From Ciona savignyi (taxonomy: Eukaryota; Chordata; Ascidiacea; Phlebobranchia; Cionidae): a stretch of 64,000 nucleotides of DNA. Shown here in pieces: positions 24,748-35,900 of this stretch (positions are counted from its first letter, which is position 1; each line of letters starts with the position of its first letter). Both the position numbers and the translations under genes were made by a program. Under the pieces are notes generated by a model. The model did not search any database. It saw only the letters and a program-made list of their open reading frames with translations, and was not told where the DNA came from. The DNA is taken from assembly GCA_000149265.1 (NCBI GenBank), contig CH003293.1, positions 208,520 to 272,519 of the forward strand, read 5' to 3'.

Positions 24748-25920
24748 ATGGAGGGTTGTATAAACACTGAAAAAGATGTTGATAAGCTCATTATCAAGTT
24801 TGATACATATAAAAAACAAACTTTTCAAACTTTTGAACATCTTGTCCAACATATAGAAAAGTTAAAGGAAGATATTCAAAATGAAGCAGATTTTCAAAAC
24901 AGCAAATCTCAACACACTGTTATTGCACAAGCAAATAAAAAGTTAAAATCTCATGGTCAAAAGCTTTCGTCGCAGCACAAGGATTTGCACAGCAGTGTCT
25001 CTCGTATCGGAAAAACTGTGGATCGAAATTTTGACATGGAATGTGGTTCCATAAACATGCATGAAATATTGCCAGATCATGCTCACCACACATTGTTTAA
25101 CCAGGCGATTTGCGAGCATTTCTACAGACAAGGTTCTGTCTCAATAGCTGAGAGTATTGCTAAGGATGCTAACCTGCAAATCAACGACAAATGGAGACAG
25201 CCGTTTGTTGAAATGAATGATATTATTTCGGGTTTGCAGAACAAAATGGTAGAGCCTGCCCTTGAATGGTGTGCAAGAAACCGAGAACAATTACACAAAG
25301 AGAAGAGTGACTTAGAATTTAAGCTGCACCGCTTAAAGTTTATTGAACTGATTAAAAAAGGTCCAAGTCATCAACACTTTGCTTTACAATATTCTAGACA
25401 CTTTCAACAATTTGCACCAGTACAGTGTAAGGAAATTCAGCAGTTGATGGGTTGTTTCCTTTTTGTTAAACAGGGTTTATCAAACTCTCCATATTGTGAT
25501 ATGCTTTCTGATGATATTTGGGCTGAAATTTGCATGGATTTTTTGCATGATGCATGCAGAGTCACTGGAATGTCAGTGGACAGCCCTTTAACCACAAGCT
25601 TTTCTGCTGGATGCCAAGCTCTGCCAGCTCTTCTGGCCATCAAATCAGTCATTGAGCAGCGACAGTGCTCTGGTGCTTTATCCAATAATGATGAACTACC
25701 CATTGATATTGACCTGGACGCTTGCCAACATTATCATTCTGTTTTTGCTTGTCCGATTTTAAGGCAGCAAACCACAGTAAAAAACCCTCCTTTACGTTTA
25801 GTTTGTGGTCATGTAATTTCCAGAGATGCCCTAACCAAATTGGTCTCTGGTTCAAAGGTTAAATGTCCGTATTGTCCTGTTGAACAGTCACCAAATGATG
25901 CTAAAGAAGTGTTTTTTTAA
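24748..25920 (+). CDS. RMND5: RMND5 (Gid2) subunit of the CTLH/GID E3 ubiquitin ligase
   Basis: A 390-codon frame without introns, the same length as human RMND5A (391). RMND5 pairs with MAEA as the RING-type heterodimer of the CTLH ligase. HKDLHSSVSRIGKTVDRNFD (78-97) is a family block. A LisH region lies at about 113-145 and CTLH at about 151-208 (ALEWCARNRE, LEFKLHRLKFIELI). The CRA region follows, with the block VIEQRQCSG at 301-309. The degenerate RING is at 335-376 (CPILRQQTT, LVCGHVISRDAL, KCPYCPVEQSP), with C335, C353, H355, C373 and C376 visible. The ATG at 24748 begins an N-terminus aligned with the family. The ORF has no frame damage, so it looks functional. A or B paralogy cannot be decided here. 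Confidence 0.96.
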   Translation: MEGCINTEKDVDKLIIKFDTYKKQTFQTFEHLVQHIEKLKEDIQNEADFQNSKSQHTVIAQANKKLKSHGQKLSSQHKDLHSSVSRIGKTVDRNFDMECGSINMHEILPDHAHHTLFNQAICEHFYRQGSVSIAESIAKDANLQINDKWRQPFVEMNDIISGLQNKMVEPALEWCARNREQLHKEKSDLEFKLHRLKFIELIKKGPSHQHFALQYSRHFQQFAPVQCKEIQQLMGCFLFVKQGLSNSPYCDMLSDDIWAEICMDFLHDACRVTGMSVDSPLTTSFSAGCQALPALLAIKSVIEQRQCSGALSNNDELPIDIDLDACQHYHSVFACPILRQQTTVKNPPLRLVCGHVISRDALTKLVSGSKVKCPYCPVEQSPNDAKEVFF

Positions 25921-26426
25921 ATACTAATACTGAAAATTTATATTTTGTTGTATAGCAGTGCAGTGTTGTAAATACCTTCTACAAATATGATGAATTTATA
26001 TTTATTATTACCGCCAAGGTATGGTTCAGCAAACACCCATCTATTTGTTGTATCAATTTTAATTTCCATGATTAATACAAGCCATTTGCCCTTTTTTTCT
26101 CTATGAAATTCTGATGTATTTTGGCTGTGGGAATAATGACTGGTCATCGCATGAAATACAAAACATAGAAATGTAAATCTCTGTAGCGATTACTACTTTA
26201 TTTAGGTTTATTAGGCTATCCAGGTCCTGATATTTAATTAGCCATTAAGTCACATTGGACTAGTTTCTATTACAAAACAAGTATGTTCTGTAATTGTGGA
26301 CATAAATGTAACCACTTACCATTTTATTTAAAAATTTAAAAATCTTTGTTTTTTTCTGGGTAGGTTATTCTTGGGTATTTAACACTTTTGAAAAGTTTTC
26401 TTTGTGAAAGAAGTGACCAACTCAAA
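25921..26426. other. Intergenic, RMND5 3' end to LAMP gene 1
   Basis: AT-rich sequence with no recognisable gene. It should contain the RMND5 3' UTR and the promoter of LAMP gene 1. I could not pick out a canonical AATAAA with confidence. Confidence 0.6.
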
Positions 26427-29400
26427 ATGAAGCTGATTGTATTGTCAATTCTCATTCTGGCTTTGGGTAAGTTTGTATTATACTTTGATATGTTGGTACA
26501 TAGTAATGTCATTTTATATGGTTCTATACGTATTACTGATAATTACTAATAGCAAATTATGTTCTAAACTGATATAAATGGTATATATATACATATCCTC
26601 AGTTTTTATTAATGCAAACAAATTCATGATTGCTTCATCCATCATGATATTAACTTGTATTGTGAATGAAGAAATAAGTCCATTTTCGAGTAGTAAAGAG
26701 ATGTGGCATTTAGTTTTAAAATGACAAAGAGCGATATGTTATATTTTAGAAAAGGTTAGTTTAGTTGCAGAAAACTTATTTTTAATTGGGAAAGTTCTTA
26801 AGCTGTATGGACACTCATGGATTTTGAGGAACGACACACTCAAGCTGAATATATATTTATCCATGTTCCTATAATTGTCAAAATAGGTAGGAATATTATA
26901 GGTAGGGATTGAATCAGACTTTGCACTTCTACTTTCCATCTCACAAAATGTAACCATGAAATACTGTGTTAGGTGAGTTTAAGACAGTTTGCGAGTGTAA
27001 AGCAATGCTTGAGATGTAATTTCTTTACTAAAATCATCAACAATCAAAAATAAAAAAGTGTATAAAACTCTGTTATTTTTTTTTAAATACACTTGATTGT
27101 GATTCTATTATTGATTTGTAGGCAGATTAATTGAATGTGTTTTTTTCAAAACCAACCGCTGGCTACTTGGTTATGTCTTTGTACAAGGCACTTCGTGGAC
27201 TTCGCCAGAGTGAAATAACTAAATTAGTAGCCATTGGGCACAAACAATGACGTACAATTTAACATGCCTAAATATTTTTAATTTATAATTATTAATTACA
27301 ATTGATTAAAGTATTCATTGTATACACATTAACATAAAAATTCCCAATCATATATGACATCCTTAGAATTTCCATATTCGTTTTAATTAATTATATATTA
27401 ATACTGTCTGAGGTGATGTTATTATTGTTTTCATTAATTAAAACATTCAAAAAAGTAGTTGAGCAAAACTTGAATATGGAATTATTAATAACTATTTCTA
27501 CAGGGATATCACTGGTTTCTTCTGAAGATACTATCCCAGCAAGCTCCGGTAGGTTGTTTTCAACAAAAAATTATATGACTATGCCTGCCATTGAACAATA
27601 AACATGCAAACCGGGTACCCTTAAGACAGAGACTGTCATTTTCTGACAAAGATTACCATACTAAAGAAATGAAATTGTTTTGCATGTTTACTGTTGCCAA
27701 TATTTTCTCTAACTTGCCTATCATCTGTATGAGTATCTATATTTCATTAGCATTTGTTGTTTGGTGGCGTGGACGTTGTCGTTGTTCCATATAGTTTAAA
27801 GGAAATGATTTTTATTATTGTTTTAGTGTGCATGTATTGTAGCAACATACCAGCAGTCTAATGTTTATGGTTGGTTAACACTAACTTAACAATTCCAATA
27901 TATTTTTAACATTTACCACCCTTTTTAGTAACCATTCTTAATATTATTCTTTCAACTTGGTATTATTTTAATTAATACTTTTAAAAGAATTGTGTTCATG
28001 AGCTTTGCTAATATGTCTAACTATTACTGTATCACTGAAATGTTTAACCATAACTTAATAACGTTGTCAACCATTAAAACTGCTTTTGTAATAAGCCTAT
28101 GGAAATATTTGTTATCCATGTTTTTTTGATGATCTCCAACAATATCTACAAGGTAAAATTTACATATTATATGAGAAATGAAGGGAAAGGCTTATAGTCA
28201 CACTGAGACTTATACTCAAGTGGACAATTCTACTCATGCAGCATCTACCCAAGCGGCGTCCACCCATGCGGCTTCCACCCAGGCGCCATCCACACAGGCG
28301 CCATCCACCCAGGCGCCATCCACACAGGCGCCATCCACCCATGCGGCATCCACCCACGCGGCATCCACCCAGGCGCCATCCACCCACGCGGCATCCACCC
28401 AGGCGCCATCCACCCAGGCGCCATCCACCCAGGCGCCATCCACCCATGCGGCATCCACCCAAGCGGCGTCCACTGCTACAGCTTCAAACCCCACTACCGG
28501 CTCAACCACTGCGGAAACTGCAACTACATCAAATACTACATGTGAGGGAAGAAAGAAAAAGTGCACGAATCATATTTCTTCCATATTCAAATTCGTCATT
28601 GTGTTTTAGGATATCTGTCAACAAGCTGGAAAAAGTTTCATTCTTTTATTAAACTTTACAATTTCACTCTTCGGTTTTATCTAAACACCTGTTTAATTTT
28701 TTGTTTGTACCATATGTGCACTGTGCATGATATTTTAATATGTCTTTAATTCATTTTTAACAACCTATCATTTACTTCACACAAATTATTTATTCATCAC
28801 TTGTGCATGTATTCATGCTTGTTTTTAAAGTAGCTAACAGCATGTTTCATTTAAATTCTAACTAATTATTAACACAATATTAACTGTTCCTCTAGCAACT
28901 ACCAGTGACAGCAGCACTGCACAGCAAACAACGACGCAACAACCAACAACTCAACCTTCAACAAACGGCTCAACTGTTGTTACCACAGCTAAACCCAGCA
29001 AAACAACTGCTCCCATACCTACAACTGGTCCAACTACAACTGTGGCTCCCAGTTTATCTCCTACCGACAATAAATACACATTTGTGAAAAATAATGTTAC
29101 TTGTTTGAAAGTTGACATGAAATCATATTTTGAACAGGTTAGTTCAATTTATATATCCGTTAAACTGAATGAAACTTAATTTTATCTTCAATTGCACTTT
29201 CCATATGAAATTATTTTTAAAGATAGGATACTCATATTAATTCCTAGCCAGATTGAAAAAAAAATCAACAAAAGCATTATAACACAGACAATTGCCAGAT
29301 TACTTTCTGTCTATTGTCAGTTTACTGAAAGCTATTACATAATAAGGAATATGAATTGTTTAACTCATTAAACCAAAGGCTTCACGGTATGTTAATTAAG

Positions 29401-31524
29401 CGCAGCGGCACAATGCTGTGAGTTAAACAAAATCAGAAATACCTATCAAAGTTAAACAAAATACGCTTTATCTAGAATGGAATCACCATTGCCAATGTAA
29501 CCGCTTTGTACAAAATGGACAAAACGAAGAGTTCATGCAATGTGCTTACAGTTGAATATAAATCAAATACATTTTCTCTGACATTCAGTATGGATGATAA
29601 AAATGCCTCATTTTATTTGAGTGACGTTGAAGCAAGTATAAATAAAGGTAAGTGTATTTGTATTAAACTAGTTATATTAAAATTCAAAACTATTACAATC
29701 TGCTGCAAAGGCTGTATTGAACACACCAGCTTTCCTTTTCCTTCCATTCTTTCCATTTTCCTCTTTATTAATTTATTTTATAGAAGGTTCTGTTATGTGT
29801 TTTAATCTTGGAAACAAAAATAACTGAACATTCAATAACAACTGACAAGTTACCTTGTATTGAGACCAACTGTGCTTTTCATTTAATGTTATGTCAGTGC
29901 TGTCATTTATTTTGAAATAAGAGTATCTTAACTCTTCAGTTTAAAATGCAAATCAACTTACACTAACATAAAATCCAACAACAGTAAAGGCAAATGCAAG
30001 CAACATTGTGGTTGGAAAGGCCGCAGTAAAAGCCTCTTACTCTTGTGCATCTGGTATCGTTGTTAAGATGAGCAATAATGTCACTATGGTCATGGATAGT
30101 GTACAATATCAAGCATTTAAGGTTGTCAATGGAAACTTTGGCACAGGTTGGTACAGCACTTATGTTAAATGTAATGTATCTTCATTTGGAAAGGTTTTTT
30201 TATTTTAACTAACTGAACATTTAATTTGACACTATACATCCTTTTTCCCAGCATCGAAATGCAAAACCGATCTCAGCCCAATAATTCCTATAATAGTTGG
30301 TTCAGTATTGGCTGGTTTGATTGTCGTTGTTATTATTGCTTATGTTATTGGACGGAGGCGAAGCCGGACTGGCTATGAGGAAATCTAGACCGACCCTGTC
30401 CTTGAAACATTGGAAATTAGTTGGGAATGTCATTGAGTGTATACAATTTAAGTGCAAATTTGTGTAATGTGGAAACGTTGAGTCAATACAATTTAAATGA
30501 CTCAATGTTAAAAAAGTCAATCCCTTGTACTTTATGTCGAAAAATTATTTCCAAAGCATTGTAAGCTTCAAAAATTATCTTTGTAACCCTTTACAATTCA
30601 CAATCAGATGGATATTTAAACAAATTTATAATTCCAAATATCCAGCATTCAGTCCCATTTCTTTATATAATAAATAACTGCGATTACGTAGCATTTTGAT
30701 TAAACCTTCAAAACTACACCACAGTAAGTAGAAACTAGTTTGTTATTGCCATAGGGTTGCGCAAGAGCTCACATGCTTGGCAACAATGCGGTTCCGTCTC
30801 GTGACAGTTTCTTTTCCTGGTTAGTTATTAATTATTAAATATGCTGACTCCGTGACACCCTGCTCTCTGGCAATTCGCATTAAAATGCCTGGTTAACGCA
30901 TTACATGTAATATTGCTAATTGATTTTGTCAAATCCACTTGTTTCACAAGAGATCGACAAATAATCATGTGCCAGGCGTAAAACATGCGCCTGCGTCGTA
31001 ACGAAAATACTTAACGGCCCAGTATTGAGCCAAACTTTAAAAAAAATACCTTGTCAGCGTTTCACGTTCGAGAAACTATTTTAATAACTTTAAAGCCACG
31101 TAGCGTTACGTCATTCCCCGATTTGTGTATAAAAATAGCAAACAAGGAAATACCCAAATTGGATGTGACTTGTACTAGTATTAAACAGTCAAATACACTG
31201 ATGTTACGGAAAAAGTTATCCCAAAACATTATCTTTTGGATCTTTATATCTTTTTTGTAGAAACTGCGCAGTTTTGTGTACAGTTTATTGCTAATTTATA
31301 AATACCCTATTCTAACACAAATATTTTTCCCTCCTTTTCACACACCATACACACTCGCGCACCCTGCTTCACAAACAACAGCTCAGATATGCACCGGGGA
31401 CATGGGGGACAACGTTATCATTCCAATTGCTGTTGGTTGTGCTTTGGGTGGTCTCATCATCATTGTAATCATTGCTTACCTGATTGGGCGTCGTCGCATG
31501 AAACACAGATACGAGGCCATGTAA
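26427..31524 (+). CDS. LAMP-family gene 1: mucin-like stalk plus one LAMP domain, two alternative tails
   Basis: A lysosome-associated membrane protein with the layout of CD68 or LAMP3. Exons: 26427-26466 (signal peptide [14 protein letters not shown]), 27504-27548, 28176-28541 (mucin repeats), 28896-29137 (Thr/Pro-rich, then first domain Cys), 29476-29647 (second Cys), 29985-30146 (third Cys, SYSCASG). The last exon is either 30252-30388 or 31382-31524. All joins keep phase: the products are 387 or 389 residues. The fourth Cys lies in the tail exon (SKCKTD or QICTGD), followed by a membrane segment and GRRR. The tail ends in GYEEI or RYEAM, both YxxPhi lysosomal sorting signals. The luminal part is rich in N-glycosylation sequons. 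The acceptor at 28176 (atatgag) is weak, so that join is the least sure. Confidence 0.85.
27140..27220. repeat. Fragment of the SINE-like family
   Basis: The reverse complement 'aagtgccttgtacaaagac' matches the 'gccttgcccaaggacac' block of the copies at 138-425 and 1031-1290. It lies in the first intron of LAMP gene 1. Confidence 0.35.
28229..28483 (+). repeat. Coding minisatellite, 17 x 15 bp
   Basis: Seventeen uninterrupted 15-bp units encode the five-residue repeat S-T-(Q/H)-A-(P/A), a dense O-glycosylation target in the mucin stalk of LAMP gene 1. Long open frames in the other five frames are by-products of the 15-bp period. Copy number is likely to vary between alleles. Confidence 0.9.
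30252..30388 (+). CDS. LAMP gene 1 tail exon a (membrane segment + GYEEI)
   Basis: After a TTTTTCCCAG acceptor in phase 1, the exon encodes SKCKTDLSP, a hydrophobic stretch ([20 protein letters not shown]), GRRRSRT and the C-terminus GYEEI. It has the usual LAMP form of Gly-Tyr tail. An AATAAA lies at about 30669, 280 nt past the stop. Confidence 0.9.
31382..31524 (+). CDS. LAMP gene 1 alternative tail exon b (membrane segment + RYEAM)
   Basis: The acceptor (acaaacaacag) has the same phase as tail a. The exon encodes [10 protein letters not shown], a membrane segment ([20 protein letters not shown]), GRRRMKH and the C-terminus RYEAM. AATAAA at 31622-31627 is about 100 nt past the stop, so it can act as a complete alternative last exon. 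Confidence 0.85.
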
Positions 31525-32934
31525 AAAAGGAGTTGTGAATTTTCTTCTCAAACCATGAAACCTTCTGGCAGGTTTTTAAAGTTCTACAAAAACTTGGTCA
31601 ATTTTAGTTGTGCATTGCATTAATAAAATGTTGGTTATTATTCCTAGATGTGCTGTGACTATTGCTTAAAACGATTTCAAAATATAGATATTCGAACTAC
31701 TGATAAATTATTGTGAGATAATATTAAATTTATAGTGGTGTTCAGTTTACTTTAAAAATGGGTGTTTTTAACCTTCACGTTGTCATAAAATCGTTGTCGC
31801 TTGAAAATATTAGCATTTTCCACATTTTGATTTTCATAACAAATTTTGGGACTGGGCGAGGACTTGTAAAAACATCTTAAATGTTTTAAACATATTGTTT
31901 TTGGAAAATAATATTAATCCGGAACTGCGATCTAAACGAAAAGCAAAACCCAAAACAACTTAACCTGCAGTAAATATTTGCAACTTTGCATAACTGGTGA
32001 CTGCGGACCAGTTTGTGTTTGCTGTGTGCCCTGTAATAACTTACACACGGAAACGACATGCAAGACCCACGCAAAAACTAAATCGAGCGTTGATTCATGA
32101 TGTACAATGTGCTCCGATCATTGTTTTGAATTCGGGAAAATCTAGCTGTTTAGGAAATATAAAGTGAAAAATTATTAATACTTCTAAGTGACCAAGATGT
32201 CGTTTAAGCGCGATACTAAAAAGTAGTGGGACTGAATACTGAATATTTGTCATTCTAAATTAGACTGTACTGTCAAGCCAATCCTGTAATTCTCTTCCTC
32301 ATTTTCATGTCATTCTGGTAATATTGGGATTTTAAGCAGCGCCATTATTACAAGCTATATTCAAATAATATATTCCAAATTATTTATTTTTCCCAGAACT
32401 CTTTTAACTGCAACAGAATACTTGGATTTTATTAATATAGTTTTTGTTTTTTCTTTCGTTTTCCTTCGCTTCGTGGACTTTTCTTTTCATAATTTCAATT
32501 TTGTATTTACATGTTATCTCGCAACCATGAACTTGTATCCATATAGTTGACTGAAATTTTCGTCATACAATAAACTCACACGTGTTCATGTTATTTATCA
32601 ACAATAAAAAAAATGGAATCTCCTTCACGTACCATGCTTAAAATAAAAAACCTGAAAATGTTGTGTTCCATTTCAGGTTAAAGGCCAGTAATATTTCGAC
32701 AGAAAATAAAAGTTGCATTGTAGACAATTAGATTAGAAACGCCAGCTTTGTGCAGTCTGGGTATTTGGATTTTAAAATAGGATTACAAAATGACCCAATC
32801 TGTGTTTATAATGTATGTTTTAATAGATAAAACCGAAATTCTTCACTAAAGCAGAGTTTATCTAACTGTTTCGTATAGCTTTGACGTTATATGATTAAAA
32901 CTAATTCTGTCCGATAAATCTTTTCCAATCCCAG
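31525..32934. other. Region between LAMP tail b and the first exon of LAMP gene 2
   Basis: AT-rich, with no convincing signal-peptide exon in the required phase. The only phase-compatible ATG exon I could find ends at the donor CATTTCAG|GTTAAAGG near 32677 (MLKIKNLKMLCSIS). Its hydrophobic core is short, so I do not call it. Confidence 0.5.
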
Positions 32935-35900
32935 GTCACTTAAGCGGTGCAGACAACGATGTTGGTAAGATTTTAACATTTACAATTGAACTTCAGTCTG
33001 GTGTTGCCTTATTATTAATTCTGTAATGTGTGCAGATATTTGGACAGTCACGGAAACTAAAGGCAAAGAGGTTATGTTTGTTGCCGAAATGAATGTACAA
33101 CTTCACCTAACCAATAAAGCCAAGAATCAGGTAGTATATTTAAGTTTTATTAAGAGATTTATAAAAACGCACAATATCGTCTCTTGCAGTTGGTCAATAT
33201 AACGGGGTCCGGTACACTTAAGGCAAGTTTCGACAATAACTCGGAGATTCAATTTTCAAGTGAAAACAATCCAAACCAAGTGGTACAATTTACGTTTCTA
33301 AAAGATGACACCAATTACATGTTGTCGAATTTGTCGGTCAACGTCACAATAGACAACAAGACATTTCCCGGCGCGCTTAGTGAGTTGTTTAGGCTTTTAA
33401 TATTTTAAATGTATGCCAATCAGCTTAACTTTAGTACCGTTTGCTTTTAGACTTAAATGAAAGTGTCATGTTAACAATGCCAAAAACAAAGAATGTTTTT
33501 AAAAGTGCTCTGGGGAAATCGTATACATGTAGCATGCGCACTTTAATTGAACTAAATTCTTCCTCCAAAAACGTTTCGATGGCTGTCATGGAATTTCAAG
33601 TTGACAAGCTCGAGGCATTCGTCGAAAAGTTTTCGCCAAATGGTAGGTGGACATGTAACCATCCGGGCTCCTGTATATTTATCCCATCCTATAGTATTTG
33701 CATCATTTGACCAAATACACCTAGTTTTTACCAGTTTGCAAATGTATAGGCTTTTTGGTATTAGGCCTTATAAAAAAAGTTGTTATCAGTGCATATCCTC
33801 TTGATGGTTTAATCATTTTTTTAGAGGACCCATGCTTTTACGACAAAATCCCACAACCAGCAGTTGGTAAGTGGGATGTTAAAGACAGTAACAACAAGAC
33901 TTGCTTACGGATGGATTCTATGGTAACCTTCCAACTTCAGTATAAAGACATTTTGAACGAGGTAAGGTTATTGCTCAATATGGTTAATATTGGTCAACAA
34001 TCATTTACATCAAAAAGCATCCATTTATATACATTTACAAGACTTTATTAAGCCTAGGCTAATATGACTATATATTACGTAAGGTCTATGTGCTACATTT
34101 ATATAATAATTAATTATCAAACGCAAATCTCCTATAGGCGATGGTAACCAACGTGTCTATAGCAAGCGATGCTGTTTCTAAAGCTTCGTGCAATGAAACT
34201 GTCGCGAATGTCACATTTGCTCTGGAAGCTGACGAATCAGTGATGGCGGAATTCCTCTTTATTACCACTCCAGCAAAGCAATACTTCGATGCAACAGACA
34301 CGTACGAGATAGATACCATCTCGCTGACACTTAATACGGACAGTAGATACGTACCTAATCACCCAATAAGTAGTAAGTTATTCAGCCTTTCTTTGATAAA
34401 ATTGCATGGTAACATGCGTGAATAATTTCAGGTAACAAAATTGTCGACACCAAAAGCGGATTGAAGCTTTTTTCCACTCCTGTGGGGTCGTCGTATGAAT
34501 GTGATGTCGTTCTCAACAAAAACGTGACTTCAAATGTGTTCGTCTCCTTTAATGCAACCAAGATTCAGGCGTTTAAAATTCCAGATAAAAACTTTAGCCC
34601 AGGTATGCAAATCGCTTTTCTAACGAATGTGTTGCCTTCTTGTCTACCCATCGCCTAAAATAATGATGTTACCTTTCCTCTATTTCACTTTTAAATTATA
34701 AAAAAATGTAAAAGATGTCAACACACAGATTAAAGTAACTGCAAATGCACACAAGAGTTTTCTACAAACTGTGTAATATAAAACCGAGACTGGTAGTTTA
34801 CAAATGTATGAATCGCGTAAAGTAGATGGTAAAATGACAGAAACGGAAATTCCAATTTTTCTTTCAAATAAACAACGTAGTTCATTGCAACAATAAGTAC
34901 ATCGTCTAATGGATATTTTTAATCGTCGGTAATCACGTTTTCACGATTTATTCTATAGTAGCGTACGTGTTCAATTTTTTGAAGCCACTTCCATTTAAAA
35001 CAAATTGAGCAAGGATTATCGACCTAAACATGTTCATATGAAAAAATCACCTTATTAGTACAAGCCGTGCCAATGTTTTAAGACCATTTTACATAGTTCC
35101 ATGGACTTCATTTTACATAGTTCCATGAATCTTCATATCCCTCAGTCTAATGTTAAAGTTTCATTGGAGGGGAATACATTCATTCCAATCAAGGACATAA
35201 AAGAAATAAGAGGTTGTTGCTTGCGCGTCACCAACAAAAATGGTTATAAATATTGTCTCTTGTAACCGCCAATCATAGTTTAGTAATAGTAACCACCAAT
35301 CAATAGCGTAACGCGCTAAAGGTCAATGTGGCCGCAACCTAATTAGAATTTCCTAATAACTCTTATCTGTTCGCAGCTTTTGAATGTACGGAAATGAAGA
35401 CAACCCCGATGCCTCGTAAGTGTTGAATCAAGTTAAATAATGTACCAAACCCTATCAAACTAACTACAAATTCTCTTTTGCAGCTACCACACCTCACCCA
35501 GACCCGGTACAACCCGAAACATGTAAGTGATATATGGTGGACAACTTTACAGGCTGTTCTATAAACTTAACCATGTACTTCCTTTTTTATTTTATTAGAT
35601 TACTTTAAAACAAACTTATTAAACAACATGGGTAATCGTCAGATTACATTTAGCATATATTAGGGTTACCAGAGCTATTGCTGTAGTGCGTTTAAGTGTA
35701 AGAAATAACTTTAGTTTTTGTTTAACACATTAAATCTGTATTACGCGACCATTGAATTCTATTGTGCTAGACTGATTAGGTGAATTGGAACTGCTATCAA
35801 TATATCCAAACTATCTAATGGATTTGCCTATTACACTTCGTTTACTATCATGTTCTAATCATACAGATTCTTGGGAGGCGATAGATTCAGAAAAAACTCT

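Noticed and set aside
28160-28652. Several long open frames on both strands across the mucin exon, including Arg/His/Pro-rich and Trp/Gly-rich proteins
   Set aside because: All come from the 15-bp period of the minisatellite. Only the frame in phase with the LAMP exons makes sense.
32614-32677. Candidate signal-peptide exon for LAMP gene 2 (MLKIKNLKMLCSIS)
   Set aside because: The phase fits, but the hydrophobic core is only about five residues and the donor GTTAAAGG is weak.
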